From: Pontimonas sp.
GTDB taxonomy: Bacteria; Actinomycetota; Actinomycetes; Actinomycetales; Microbacteriaceae
Assembly (NCBI GenBank): GCA_017852615.1
Contig: JAFMKX010000009.1
Coordinates: 1,497-28,697 of the forward strand
Reading direction: 5' to 3'
Length of the DNA: 27,201 nucleotides
The position numbers and the translations under genes are program-made. Under the pieces are notes generated by a model. The model was not told the DNA's origin and made no database searches. It saw only the letters and a program-made list of their open reading frames with translations. Of this stretch, positions 7,283 through 15,373 are shown in pieces. Every line of letters begins with the position of its first letter. The stretch's first letter is position 1.

Positions 7283-7756
7283 TTACCAGCCCAATGTTCC
7301 CGGTGCACCCTTGAAGGGCCCGGTAATGCGGGAGGTTATCCAACCACCATAAAAGTCGCCCTCTTGAGCCGTGACTGTTTCACCATCAATAGTGCAGCTC
7401 TCCAATCGCCCTGGGTACAGCGAAAGATAGCCGCTAAGGTCTTCGAATCCTTGAGTCGGGTTGTCATACCACCAAGCAGCACGGGGAATTCGATCCCCGG
7501 CAACGACGATGTCGGCATAGCTGGCAACGCCCTTGAATTCACAGAAGGTTGTTCCGGCAACCGCCTGAAGAACATCGGGATTCACATCCGTCATCGGTAG
7601 GTAATAGGTCGGCGGGTGCGAGGTTTCCAGAATTCGAATGGACTGAGTCGTATCCGCGACCACGACTCCCCGATGAGTAACGATGACGTGTTCACTCGAG
7701 TGCTCCAGTCGCGGTGGCCTTGGGTAATCCCAGACAGATTCCGTTTCTTTGCTCAT
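7283..7756 (-). CDS. DUF427 domain protein
   Basis: 157 residues from the ATG at 7756, giving MSKETESVWDYPRPPRLE. It resembles DUF427 proteins, with the early W-YPRPPRLE motif, a central segment running from VLETSHPPTYYLP-like residues to TFCEFKGVASY, and the AAWWYDNPTQGFEDLSGYLSLYPGRL block. The family is a small beta-rich fold of unknown biochemical role, common in actinobacteria. The ATG is 7 nt after TACTGT, suggesting a leaderless mRNA and the promoter for the three-gene group with GNAT and glycosyltransferase. No function can be assigned. Confidence 0.85.
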   Translation of the reverse strand: MSKETESVWDYPRPPRLEHSSEHVIVTHRGVVVADTTQSIRILETSHPPTYYLPMTDVNPDVLQAVAGTTFCEFKGVASYADIVVAGDRIPRAAWWYDNPTQGFEDLSGYLSLYPGRLESCTIDGETVTAQEGDFYGGWITSRITGPFKGAPGTLGW

Positions 7757-7763
7757 GAGCGCC

Positions 7764-7769
7764 ACAGTA
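7764..7769 (-). promoter_or_regulatory. Candidate -10 element of leaderless DUF427 mRNA
   Basis: TACTGT sits 7 nt before the ATG at 7756, with no Shine-Dalgarno between. Confidence 0.45.
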
Positions 7770-7913
7770 GTAGCGCCGACTCACCCCTGGCTGAGAACAC
7801 GTGGGCTATCGCTGGCGCCATATTCCCACTACGCTAAAGATGTCGTTTGTTAGCCGACAATTCTTTGCTTACTCCTACGGGGTGGGCGTGCTCTATTTGA
7901 GTGGGAGTTGGAG

Positions 7914-7949
7914 GTAGTTTCGACCGTTGGTTTCGAGCGTCGAAACTAC
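7914..7949 (+). promoter_or_regulatory. Perfect 11-bp stem-loop in the cold-shock gene leader
   Basis: GTAGTTTCGAC (7914-7924) and GTCGAAACTAC (7939-7949) are exact inverted repeats around a 14-nt loop. They end 31 nt before the cold-shock ATG. It could act as an RNA structure in the 5' leader or as an operator; the sequence does not tell which. Confidence 0.7.
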
Positions 7950-7980
7950 GCACCACAGCACCAAAGAAAAGAGACACAGC

Positions 7981-8184
7981 ATGACAACCGGAATCGTTAA
8001 ATGGTTCAACGGTGACAAAGGGTATGGCTTCATCACTCCTGATGATGGCACCGCCGACGTCTTCGCCCACTTCTCCGCCATCCAGTCCAGCGGTTACCGC
8101 TCACTGGAGGAGAACCAGCGCGTTGAGTTCGACGTAACCCAGGGCCAGAAAGGCCCACAGGCGGAGAACATCCGTCCCCTCTAG
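7981..8184 (+). CDS. Cold-shock protein (CspA family)
   Basis: 67 residues, the standard length for a single cold-shock domain that binds single-stranded RNA and DNA and melts secondary structure. RNP1 is KGYGFI (13-18) and RNP2 VFAHF (27-31); the N-terminus MTTGIVKWFNGDKG is classic. The frame is open further upstream to a TTG at 7927, but the family start is the ATG at 7981, preceded by an AAGAGA-type weak Shine-Dalgarno. A strong stem-loop lies in the leader and a terminator hairpin follows the stop codon, so it appears to be a single-gene transcript. Confidence 0.96.
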   Translation: MTTGIVKWFNGDKGYGFITPDDGTADVFAHFSAIQSSGYRSLEENQRVEFDVTQGQKGPQAENIRPL

Positions 8185-8203
8185 TCTTTTCTAAGACATA
8201 TCC

Positions 8204-8238
8204 CGTGTGGGGCTGCCAGTTTCTGGTGGCCCCACACG
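8204..8238 (+). terminator. Terminator hairpin after the cold-shock gene
   Basis: CGTGTGGGGC pairs perfectly with GCCCCACACG (10 bp), with an inner CCAG/CTGG extension and a TTT loop. It begins 20 nt after the stop. No T-tract follows, as is common in GC-rich actinobacteria. Confidence 0.8.
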
Positions 8239-8254
8239 CATGTCCGGGGCACTT

Positions 8255-8260
8255 TAGGAT
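8255..8260 (+). promoter_or_regulatory. Candidate -10 element of leaderless FBP-domain mRNA
   Basis: TAGGAT lies exactly 6 nt before the ATG at 8267. Confidence 0.5.
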
Positions 8261-8266
8261 GGGTTG

Positions 8267-8767
8267 ATGCGCCAGGTGACCACTCCCGAGATTCTCACGT
8301 GCATGATCAACATGACTCCTCAGGATCTCCAGGTGATGAGCTTCCCTGGCTTGCACGAGACACTCTGGGACGAGCGGGAATTCCTCGGCTGGCGTGATGT
8401 GCACCACAACACGAAGGGGTACCTCGTGTTTTGGGTCGGTGAGGAACTTCGTGGCCTCATGGTCAAAGCCGCAGAAAGCCAAATGCCGGGCGGTCGGAGC
8501 GCGATTTGCGCTTTATGCCACACCCAACAGCCGGCACCCCAGGTGAGTTTGTTCACCGCACCGAAGGCCGGTGACGAAGGGGCGCGAGGAAATACGGTGG
8601 GAACCTATTTGTGCGCCGACCTGGCTTGCTCGACCCTGATTCGCATCACTCCCGCAGAATCCGCGGAGATTCCTGATGCCAGCGACACCATTGCGCACAA
8701 ATCACTCGGAATTCGCGACCGGCTAGAAAACTTTTCCAACCGAGTGCTCAGTGTTGATGCGTCTTAG
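8267..8767 (+). CDS. FBP-domain (treble-clef zinc) protein
   Basis: 166 residues from the ATG at 8267; a TTG one codon earlier is less likely. The C-terminal half carries two Cys pairs, C81/C84 (CALC) and C116/C121 (CADLAC). These surround the block GARGNTVGTYL, matching the FBP C-terminal treble-clef zinc finger related to the EF-G-binding protein FusB/FBP. Proteins of this type in staphylococci rescue EF-G from fusidic acid; in actinobacteria the role is untested, and a ribosome/EF-G link is only a family-based suggestion. Its stop codon overlaps that of the convergent 57-residue gene. Confidence 0.82.
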   Translation: MRQVTTPEILTCMINMTPQDLQVMSFPGLHETLWDEREFLGWRDVHHNTKGYLVFWVGEELRGLMVKAAESQMPGGRSAICALCHTQQPAPQVSLFTAPKAGDEGARGNTVGTYLCADLACSTLIRITPAESAEIPDASDTIAHKSLGIRDRLENFSNRVLSVDAS

Positions 8768-8937
8768 CGACGGCGTCCCAAAAAGAACATCGGGATGGCA
8801 AACGACAGACATGCGGTGAGCACACCCGCAGCGAAAAGCCATGGTGCCCACATTTCAGGAACCACGAACGAGTAGGTAAACATCGGGAATGATGCCAGGA
8901 AGAGAAGGGAAGTGATGACTACGATGACAATGTTCAT
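8764..8937 (-). CDS. Small two-helix membrane protein (57 aa)
   Basis: An ATG at 8937 opens a 57-residue frame, MNIVIVVITSLLFLASFPMF at the start and FFLGRRR at the end. It has two hydrophobic segments (about 2-27 and 31-53) and a basic C-terminal tail, so a hairpin membrane protein with the tail inside is likely. A GGGGA Shine-Dalgarno-like run lies 4 nt before the ATG. The stop TAA shares bases with the stop of the convergent FBP gene. Supporting a real gene are the exact tail-to-tail packing, the membrane-like composition and the divergent layout with the hydrolase gene. No function is recognised. Confidence 0.72.
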   Translation of the reverse strand: MNIVIVVITSLLFLASFPMFTYSFVVPEMWAPWLFAAGVLTACLSFAIPMFFLGRRR

Positions 8938-8973
8938 GGTGTCCCCAGTATTCCATATTCCCGAGGCAGTTCG

Positions 8974-9735
8974 ATGACCCCACCCGATGCGCGTAAACGT
9001 CTAAGACTTCGACGAATCCGGATTACCGGGTGGACGTCTCTCACAGCGTTGCTGGTCACCATCGTGAGCTTTCTCACCTGGTTTCATATTGTCCTACCCG
9101 CGGATCGGGACGCCACGCTCGACGTTTTTCGAGACGACCGGGTTGTTTTCACCACCGGTGACGACACCCTCGTCCTCACACCCGCCAGCGGGCAATCTCA
9201 CCAAGGCATCCTCTTCTTTCCCGGTGCGAAAGTCGACCCCTATAGCTACCTCTATCCCTTCGTCGATGTGGTGGCCGAGGGAGCGACACTGGTGGTGATG
9301 GAGCCGTTGTTCAACATGGCCTTATTTGATGCCAGAGACCTAGAGGCGCTCACCTCCCCCTATCCAGAAATAAATCAGTGGACACTGGTGGGTCACTCTT
9401 TGGGTGGGGTGCGCGCGTGCATGCTGGCGGAGGATCCCCAGGTTAGTAATCTCGTGCTCTTGGCAAGCTTCTGCGCCAATGACCTATCGAAGGCTGAACT
9501 CACCGTGCTGCAGGTCGCAGGAGATCGTGACAGCCTGATCGAGGAAAGTGCTCGCGCCGACGCGGAGGCCCTTTTGCCGCCTAACTCTGCTGAGCTAATC
9601 ACTCTGGCGGGCGCTAACCACGCCTCGTTTGGCACCTATGGCCCCCAACCAGGAGATGGCCTAGCGACCCTGAGTCACGAGGACATGAGAGACGCAATTA
9701 CCGCGATATTTCGCGAGCAGATTCTGATCGACTAA
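8974..9735 (+). CDS. Membrane-anchored alpha/beta hydrolase
   Basis: 253 residues. A basic N-terminus (RKRLRLRRIRITGW) and one transmembrane helix (about 18-40) place the catalytic domain outside the membrane. The fold shows the strand QGILFFPGAKV, the nucleophile elbow GHSLGG with S142, a candidate acid in AGDRDS (D184 or D186) and the catalytic His in GANHASFG (H216). The overall pattern matches a family of small actinobacterial hydrolases usually annotated only as alpha/beta hydrolase. The substrate is unknown. The Shine-Dalgarno is GAGG, about 7 nt before the ATG. Its TAA overlaps the stop of convergent gatB by 4 nt. Confidence 0.88.
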   Translation: MTPPDARKRLRLRRIRITGWTSLTALLVTIVSFLTWFHIVLPADRDATLDVFRDDRVVFTTGDDTLVLTPASGQSHQGILFFPGAKVDPYSYLYPFVDVVAEGATLVVMEPLFNMALFDARDLEALTSPYPEINQWTLVGHSLGGVRACMLAEDPQVSNLVLLASFCANDLSKAELTVLQVAGDRDSLIEESARADAEALLPPNSAELITLAGANHASFGTYGPQPGDGLATLSHEDMRDAITAIFREQILID

Positions 9736-11252
9736 GAACTCTGGTGTGCTCGCTCGATGATGAGCTCACGCACCCGTGCCGCATCAGCACTGCCGCGCAT
9801 CGCTTTCATCACAGCACCAATGATGGCTCCCGCTGCCTGAACTTTGCCCTCCCGGATCTTGTCCAACACACCGGGATCCGCCGCGAGCGCTTCATCAATA
9901 GCAGCGATAAGTGCGCCATCATCGGAGACGACTTCGAGTCCACGGGCAGCCACAATCTCTTCTGGTGACCCCTCGCCATCGACCATGGCCAGCAATACCG
10001 TGCGAGCAAGTTTGTCATTGAGACGACCCTGATCAATCAAGTGTTGCAGGCCCTTGATGCCTTCGGGCGTGGCAAGACTGCCAGGCTCGACCCCACGGTC
10101 ATTGGCAATACGTGAGAGCTCCCCCATCCACCATTTGCGTGCGGCGGCTGGGTCTACCCCAGCCTCGATGGTGGCATGAACCTCGGGAAGCAAACCAGCA
10201 TTGACGATGGCTTGGAAATCGACATCGCTAAATTTCCAGTTCCCTTTGAGTCGACGACGCATCTCCACGGGCTGCTCGGGCAAGGCCGCACGCAGTGATT
10301 CCACCAGTTCGCTACTGGCTTCTACCGGTAACAGATCGGGCTCTGGGAAGTAGCGGTAATCATCAGCATCACTCTTGGGGCGACCCGGTGAGGTCACTCC
10401 TGTGTCTTCATGCCAGTGCCGGGTTTCTTGGGTGATGGATCCCCCGGCAGCCAAAATGGCGGCCTGACGCTGGACCTCATACCTCACAGCTCGCTCGATG
10501 GACCTAAACGAGTTGACGTTTTTGGTTTCGGTGCGGGTGCCATATTCCTTCTGGCCCCTGGGACGCAGTGACACGTTGGCGTCACAGCGGAGATTGCCGC
10601 GCTCCATGCGGGCATGAGAAATTCCTAAAGCGCGCACCATGTCACGAATAGTTGAGACATAAGCCCGACCTAATTCACCCACGCGGTGCTCTAACCCTTC
10701 GATGGGTTTGGTCACGATTTCCACTAGGGGTACTCCGGCGCGGTTGTAATCCACCAGGGAATATTCGGCACCTTGAATCCGGCCGGTAGCGCCACCGACG
10801 TGGGTAAGTTTCCCGGCGTCTTCTTCCATATGGGCGCGTTCAATGGGCACGTCCACCAGCGAACCGTCATCGAGTTCCACAGCGACCGAGCCTTCAAACG
10901 CAATCGGTTCGTCGTATTGGCTTATTTGGTAGTTCTTGCCCAAGTCGGGGTAGAAATAGTTTTTCCGGGCGAATCTCGACACCGGCGCAATGTCACACCC
11001 CAGTGCGAGGCCCAAACTAATGCTGTATTCCACAGCGGTGCCATTGACTACCGGCAAACTACCCGGCAAACCAATACACAAAGGCGTGAGGCAGGTGTTG
11101 GGATCCACCCCAGCCGCCTCCATAGCGGCGGGATTTGGCGCAGAGGAAAACATTTTTGTTTGGGTGGAGAGTTCCACGTGTACTTCAAAGCCCACGACCG
11201 GTTCAAAAAGTTCGAGAGCTTTATCAAAATCCATCAGGTCTGCACTAGCCAT
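9732..11252 (-). CDS. gatB: Aspartyl/glutamyl-tRNA amidotransferase subunit B
   Basis: 506 residues, full length. GatB activates mischarged Glu-tRNA-Gln and/or Asp-tRNA-Asn by phosphorylation so that GatA-derived ammonia can amidate them. Signature blocks are seen: VVGFEVHVELSTQTKMFS near the start, DYNRAGVPLVEIVTKP, the conserved RTETKNVNSFRSIERAVRYE region and RSKGxxDYRYFPEPDL-like residues (SDADDYRYFPEPDLLPV). The C-terminal YqeY-like tRNA-binding tail follows. It is the last gene of gatC-gatA-gatB. A 10-nt match to the anti-16S sequence precedes it, overlapping the gatA stop. Its stop overlaps that of the hydrolase on the other strand. Confidence 0.98.
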   Translation of the reverse strand: MASADLMDFDKALELFEPVVGFEVHVELSTQTKMFSSAPNPAAMEAAGVDPNTCLTPLCIGLPGSLPVVNGTAVEYSISLGLALGCDIAPVSRFARKNYFYPDLGKNYQISQYDEPIAFEGSVAVELDDGSLVDVPIERAHMEEDAGKLTHVGGATGRIQGAEYSLVDYNRAGVPLVEIVTKPIEGLEHRVGELGRAYVSTIRDMVRALGISHARMERGNLRCDANVSLRPRGQKEYGTRTETKNVNSFRSIERAVRYEVQRQAAILAAGGSITQETRHWHEDTGVTSPGRPKSDADDYRYFPEPDLLPVEASSELVESLRAALPEQPVEMRRRLKGNWKFSDVDFQAIVNAGLLPEVHATIEAGVDPAAARKWWMGELSRIANDRGVEPGSLATPEGIKGLQHLIDQGRLNDKLARTVLLAMVDGEGSPEEIVAARGLEVVSDDGALIAAIDEALAADPGVLDKIREGKVQAAGAIIGAVMKAMRGSADAARVRELIIERAHQSS

Positions 11253-11255
11253 GGT

Positions 11256-12761
11256 CTAGATCACCTCCGGGGTGGTCATGGAGAGCATGACTCCATCGCG
11301 ATCGGTAATCAGGCGCTCGAGTGTCGCACCTAGTTCATAGAGCCTCGCGTCTTGATAGGCCGGAGCCATCAACTGCAAGCCAGTAGGCAACCCATCATCC
11401 TCGGCAAGCCCCATCGGAATCGACATTCCAGGGATACCGGCGAGGTTCACCGGAATTGTTGTCAGGTCACCCGCCCACATAGCCAGTGGGTCCTCCAGCT
11501 TCTCTCCCAGGGGAAAAGCACTGGTCGGAGCAGCAGGCGAGAGCAGCACATCGACTTTTTCAAAAGCCTGTGCAAAGTCGCGCTGAATCAAAGTCCGCAC
11601 TTTTTGCGCACTGCCGTAATACGCGTCGTAATAGCCAGCGCTGAGGGCATACGTGCCGAGGATAATCCTGCGTTTCACTTCATCACCAAAACCCTGGTCC
11701 CTGGTGGCCGACATGACGTCTTCGACCGTCGGATTGCCCTCGGGAGTGACACGTAACCCAAAACGCACCGAATCAAATTTGGCGAGGTTGCTCGACGCCT
11801 CCGCGGGAAGAACCAGGTAATACGCAGCGACGGCATATTCACAGTGCGGCGCATCAATCTCGACTACTTCGCCACCGTGGGCGGAAATAAGGTCGACTGC
11901 TTGGTCAAAGCGTTGCTTCACCGCAGGAGAAATACCCTCGCCCACCAACTGCTTCACTATGCCCACTCGGACACCGGCGAGGCTCTCGGCTTGCGAGCCT
12001 TTCCTGGCCGCGTCGGCCATGCTGGGCCACGGGGTGGGAATGCTGGTGGAATCGTGGGGATCATGCCCGGCAATCACGTCGTGGAGCAGCGCGGCATCTT
12101 CCACGGTGCGAGAGACGGGACCCACCTGGTCCAGCGACGAAGCTAAGGCAATGACGCCATAACGGCTCACGCCACCATAGGTGGGCTTTACTCCAACAGT
12201 CCCGGTAAACGCCGCCGGTTGACGAATGGAGCCTCCGGTGTCACTTCCAATGGCCACAGGGGCTTGTCTAGCTGCTACCGCAGCGGCAGAGCCTCCCCCC
12301 GATCCGCCGGGAGCACGGGTAATATCCCACGGGTTTTTGGTGACGTGATATCCCGAGTGCTCCGTCGAGGAGCCCATGGCAAATTCATCCATGTTGGTTT
12401 TCCCCAGAGCCACCATGCCGGCCTGGCGAAGCTTGGTCACGACCGTGGCGTCGTAGGGAGGAATCCAGCCTTCGAGAATTCGTGAACCGGCGGTCGTCAC
12501 CATATCGGTGGTGCACAAGACGTCTTTAATCGCAATCGGAACTCCGGCTAACGCAGAGGGGGTTTCGCCCCGGCTTCGCGCCTGGTCACTGGCAGCGGCG
12601 ACCTCTAGTGCGTTACTGGATCGGGCCAGAAAAGACCCTAAAACGCCCTCAGTGGCCTCCATACGGGCTAAATATGCAGTAGTGACCTCCACGCTGGAGA
12701 TCTCGCCTTGGGCTAGGGAGCGAGCAATCTCAGCAGCACTCACGTGTGTGATGTCGCTCAC
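11256..12761 (-). CDS. gatA: Aspartyl/glutamyl-tRNA amidotransferase subunit A
   Basis: 501 residues. GatA is the amidase-signature glutaminase subunit that releases ammonia from glutamine and channels it to GatB. The catalytic triad is visible as K79 (PIAIKD), S154 (APGGSGGGSAAAVAA) and S178 (GSDTGGSIRQPA), matching the canonical positions. The N-terminal helices (MSDITHVSAAEIARSLAQGE) fit the family, supporting the start. The ATG overlaps the gatC stop in an ATGA arrangement and gatB starts 3 nt after the gatA stop, so the three are a tightly coupled operon. Confidence 0.98.
   Translation of the reverse strand: MSDITHVSAAEIARSLAQGEISSVEVTTAYLARMEATEGVLGSFLARSSNALEVAAASDQARSRGETPSALAGVPIAIKDVLCTTDMVTTAGSRILEGWIPPYDATVVTKLRQAGMVALGKTNMDEFAMGSSTEHSGYHVTKNPWDITRAPGGSGGGSAAAVAARQAPVAIGSDTGGSIRQPAAFTGTVGVKPTYGGVSRYGVIALASSLDQVGPVSRTVEDAALLHDVIAGHDPHDSTSIPTPWPSMADAARKGSQAESLAGVRVGIVKQLVGEGISPAVKQRFDQAVDLISAHGGEVVEIDAPHCEYAVAAYYLVLPAEASSNLAKFDSVRFGLRVTPEGNPTVEDVMSATRDQGFGDEVKRRIILGTYALSAGYYDAYYGSAQKVRTLIQRDFAQAFEKVDVLLSPAAPTSAFPLGEKLEDPLAMWAGDLTTIPVNLAGIPGMSIPMGLAEDDGLPTGLQLMAPAYQDARLYELGATLERLITDRDGVMLSMTTPEVI
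11259..11268 (-). promoter_or_regulatory. Extended Shine-Dalgarno of gatB embedded in gatA 3' end
   Basis: GGAGGTGATC is complementary to ten consecutive bases of the conserved 16S rRNA 3' tail. It encodes the last gatA codons and stands 6 nt before the gatB ATG. Confidence 0.8.
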
Positions 12762-13057
12762 TGCTCTTCTCCCAAAATAGCGGTGACCCTAAAGCGCGAC
12801 CCATCGTGGTCTGGTGCGCCGGAGAGTGCTTCCTGGGTCGTCAGGGTTTCTCCGATGACATCCTCACGAAAGACATTTCCCAGGGGAATCGGGTGAGAGG
12901 TGGGCACCACATCCTGTGTGGCCACCTCTTTGATCGATTCCACCGCCGCGACGATGGCGCCCAGCTCTCCCGTGAGTTTGGAAATCTCTTCTTCGCTCAG
13001 GGCAATTCTGGCAAGGCCAGCAAGATGAGAGACATCTTCGGGCGTTATCTGGGACAT
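12758..13057 (-). CDS. gatC: Aspartyl/glutamyl-tRNA amidotransferase subunit C
   Basis: 99 residues from the ATG at 13057, which has AAGGAG 5 nt upstream; a longer frame to 13102 is rejected. GatC is the small linker that wraps around GatA and GatB to stabilise the complex. The typical start MSQITPEDVSHLAGLARIAL and the later block VVPTSHPIPLGNVFREDVI are present. The final EALSGAPDHDGSRFRVTAIL is the standard GatC tail. The stop overlaps gatA by 4 nt. Confidence 0.96.
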   Translation of the reverse strand: MSQITPEDVSHLAGLARIALSEEEISKLTGELGAIVAAVESIKEVATQDVVPTSHPIPLGNVFREDVIGETLTTQEALSGAPDHDGSRFRVTAILGEEQ

Positions 13058-13079
13058 AAAACTCCTTGGTCGACACCCC

Positions 13080-13085
13080 AGTCTA
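13080..13085 (-). promoter_or_regulatory. Candidate -10 element of the gatCAB operon
   Basis: TAGACT lies 22 nt upstream of the gatC ATG in the 66-nt gap after ligA, leaving room for the AAGGAG Shine-Dalgarno. No convincing -35 is seen. Confidence 0.4.
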
Positions 13086-13123
13086 AAGCGCCTGATAGGC
13101 ACTGGGGTCGCCCGAGCAATTCC

Positions 13124-15328
13124 CTAAGGGCCCTTGGCTAGTAGCTCGCTAAAGTCCGAAGCTTCAATAATGCGCACTCCTAGAGATTCTGCTTTGGTGC
13201 GCTTGGATCCAGCTCCCTCTCCCGCCACCACCAGCGAGGTGTTTTTGCTCACACTCGAGACAGTTTTACCTCCAGCCACGCGAACGGCTTCTTCTGCTTG
13301 ATCCCTCGTGAAACCGGGGATAGAACCGGTCACGACGAGGGTTAGCCCCTCGAGTGGGCCACCGTCGCGCCCAGAGTCCGCCACCTCATCTTCGAAGCTG
13401 ACCCCCGCGGCTCGCCAGCTGCGGATGATGTCGGTGTGCCACGAGACCTGGAACCACGTCACCACGGAGGCAGCGATGATCTCCCCCACCCCGTCGACAC
13501 CCGCCAGTTCTTCGTGGCTCGCTGCTTCGATGGCCTGAAGGGATCCAAACTTGTGGGCGAGAGCTCGAGCAGCCACAGGCCCCACATGGCGGATGTTGAG
13601 ACTGACCAGAAAACGCCATAACGGCTGTTTCTTCGCCTGCTCTAGTTCCTCCAGTAATTCCAGCGCGGCCTTGGAGGGCACGCACTCAGCATCGCCGGCG
13701 AACACGGGCGAGGCTGGATCAAAAGGCGGATCTTTGGGGCCTCGTTTTCTGCGAAACGGGCTCTGAATGCTCGGTTGCGACGTCTGGGGGTCCACCTTGG
13801 CAAGACCGGTATCGGGATCGAGCACCGCGACTTCGATGGGGAAGAGCTCCTCCAGGGACAGATCAAAGAGCCTCGCCTCGGTGACTAACGGAGGTGTTGC
13901 GGGCACAAGTGGTCTAGTCAAGGCATAAGCGCTGACCTCACCTAGTCCTTCCACATCCAAGCCACCGCGACTGCCAATATGTTCCACGCGGCCCTGCACC
14001 TGGGCCGGGCAACTCTTGGCATTGGGACAGCGCATATCGATATCGCCCTCTTTGGCAGCGGCCAAAGAGGCCCCGCAATCGGGACAGGTGGTGGGCATAA
14101 CCCAGACTCGTTCGCTACCGTCTCGTCGCTCCACGACCGGCCCCAATATTTCGGGAATCACATCACCGGCTTTTCGAATGACGACCGTATCGCCAAGCAA
14201 GACACCCTTGGCCTTCACGACGTCCTGATTGTGCAAAGTGGCACGTTCTACTTCACTACCCGCGACTCTGACGGGCTCCAGCACCGCATAGGGGGTGGCG
14301 CGACCGGTGCGCCCCACACTGACCACAATGTCGAGAAGTCTGGTGGTCACTTGCTCAGGCGGATATTTATAAGCAATCGCCCACCGAGGAGCACGGGAGG
14401 TCTCCCCTAGCTGCCGCTGGGTATCAAAGCGGTCCACCTTGACCACCACGCCATCAATTTCATAGGAAAGCTCGTGGCGCCTCTGGGCAAAGCGAGAGAT
14501 GTAGTCCCACACCCCGCTGGCCCCCTCCACCACGGTGACCTCGGGCGAGGTAGGCAAACCCCACGCTTCCAACACACCGTAAACACCGCTGTGAGTTGTC
14601 ACCGGTGGGTCCTCCCAGGCGCCCATCCCGTGCACGATCATGGACAGCGCCCCGAGACGCTGAATCATAGATTCGCGTTGTGCCTCTTTTTTGCCTTCGC
14701 CTTTTTGTCGAAGGGTGCCCGAGGCGGCGTTGCGAGGATTAGCGAACACTTTGTCCCCCAGTGATGCTTGACGCGCATTGAGAGCCTCAAAGTCTGCCAG
14801 CGAGAAAAACACTTCGCCTCGCACCTCCACGAGGGCCGGGTGCCGAGTTCCCGCCAGAGTGTGAGGGATCGAGGGAACGTGACGCACATTTTCGGTCACG
14901 TCTTCCCCGGTGATGCCATCCCCGCGGGTTGCGGCTGAGACGAGGACGCCTGACTCATAGCGAAGATTGAGCGCTAATCCATCAATCTTGAGCTCACACA
15001 AATACGACGATCCCGGATGGGCTGTATCAATCTTGCCCACCCACGCGTTCATTTCGTCTTGATTGAAAACGTTATCCAAGGAGAACATGCGCTGGGCGTG
15101 CACCACCGGCGAGAACAACGTGGCCGTGCCAAAACCCACCATCTGGGTGGGCGAATCTTCACCCCGAAGCTCAGGGAAGCGCTCTTCTAATTCCTGAAGC
15201 TGGGCTAAGAGCGCGTCGTATTCCGCATCGGTGGCTAAGAGCTCATCGCGCGAATAGTAGGCCTCCTGGAGTGCTCGCAGCTGCTCCTCGAGGCGCAGTG
15301 CCTCGCTGCGCGCTTGGTCGAAATCCAC
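13124..15328 (-). CDS. ligA: NAD-dependent DNA ligase
   Basis: 734 residues, all domains present. They are Ia (residues 1-60, with DAEYDALLAQL), the adenylation domain with nucleophile K114 in CELKIDGLAL, the OB fold, a four-Cys zinc finger (C415, C418, C434, C440), helix-hairpin-helix repeats and a C-terminal BRCT (about 655-734). It seals nicks during replication and repair using NAD+. Residues about 498-552 form an extra Pro- and charge-rich loop inside the HhH region, not found in the shorter E. coli-type enzyme; similar insertions occur in related actinobacteria as far as I recall. The start is a GTG exactly 6 nt after TACACT, suggesting a leaderless mRNA. Confidence 0.97.
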   Translation of the reverse strand: MDFDQARSEALRLEEQLRALQEAYYSRDELLATDAEYDALLAQLQELEERFPELRGEDSPTQMVGFGTATLFSPVVHAQRMFSLDNVFNQDEMNAWVGKIDTAHPGSSYLCELKIDGLALNLRYESGVLVSAATRGDGITGEDVTENVRHVPSIPHTLAGTRHPALVEVRGEVFFSLADFEALNARQASLGDKVFANPRNAASGTLRQKGEGKKEAQRESMIQRLGALSMIVHGMGAWEDPPVTTHSGVYGVLEAWGLPTSPEVTVVEGASGVWDYISRFAQRRHELSYEIDGVVVKVDRFDTQRQLGETSRAPRWAIAYKYPPEQVTTRLLDIVVSVGRTGRATPYAVLEPVRVAGSEVERATLHNQDVVKAKGVLLGDTVVIRKAGDVIPEILGPVVERRDGSERVWVMPTTCPDCGASLAAAKEGDIDMRCPNAKSCPAQVQGRVEHIGSRGGLDVEGLGEVSAYALTRPLVPATPPLVTEARLFDLSLEELFPIEVAVLDPDTGLAKVDPQTSQPSIQSPFRRKRGPKDPPFDPASPVFAGDAECVPSKAALELLEELEQAKKQPLWRFLVSLNIRHVGPVAARALAHKFGSLQAIEAASHEELAGVDGVGEIIAASVVTWFQVSWHTDIIRSWRAAGVSFEDEVADSGRDGGPLEGLTLVVTGSIPGFTRDQAEEAVRVAGGKTVSSVSKNTSLVVAGEGAGSKRTKAESLGVRIIEASDFSELLAKGP

Positions 15329-15334
15329 TCTTCT

Positions 15335-15340
15335 AGTGTA
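15335..15340 (-). promoter_or_regulatory. Candidate -10 element of leaderless ligA mRNA
   Basis: TACACT is separated by 6 nt (AGAAGA) from the GTG start at 15328. Confidence 0.5.
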
Positions 15341-15373
15341 GGCACGCCAGGTGAGGGAAGCGTGGGTTATCCC

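Noticed and set aside
7927..7980. N-terminal extension of the cold-shock protein from a TTG
   Set aside because: It would add 18 residues without family support, and the segment lies in the leader stem-loop.
10773..11333. A 186-residue plus-strand frame across the gatB-gatA junction
   Set aside because: It is antisense to highly conserved gatB and gatA coding sequence, with no domain signal.
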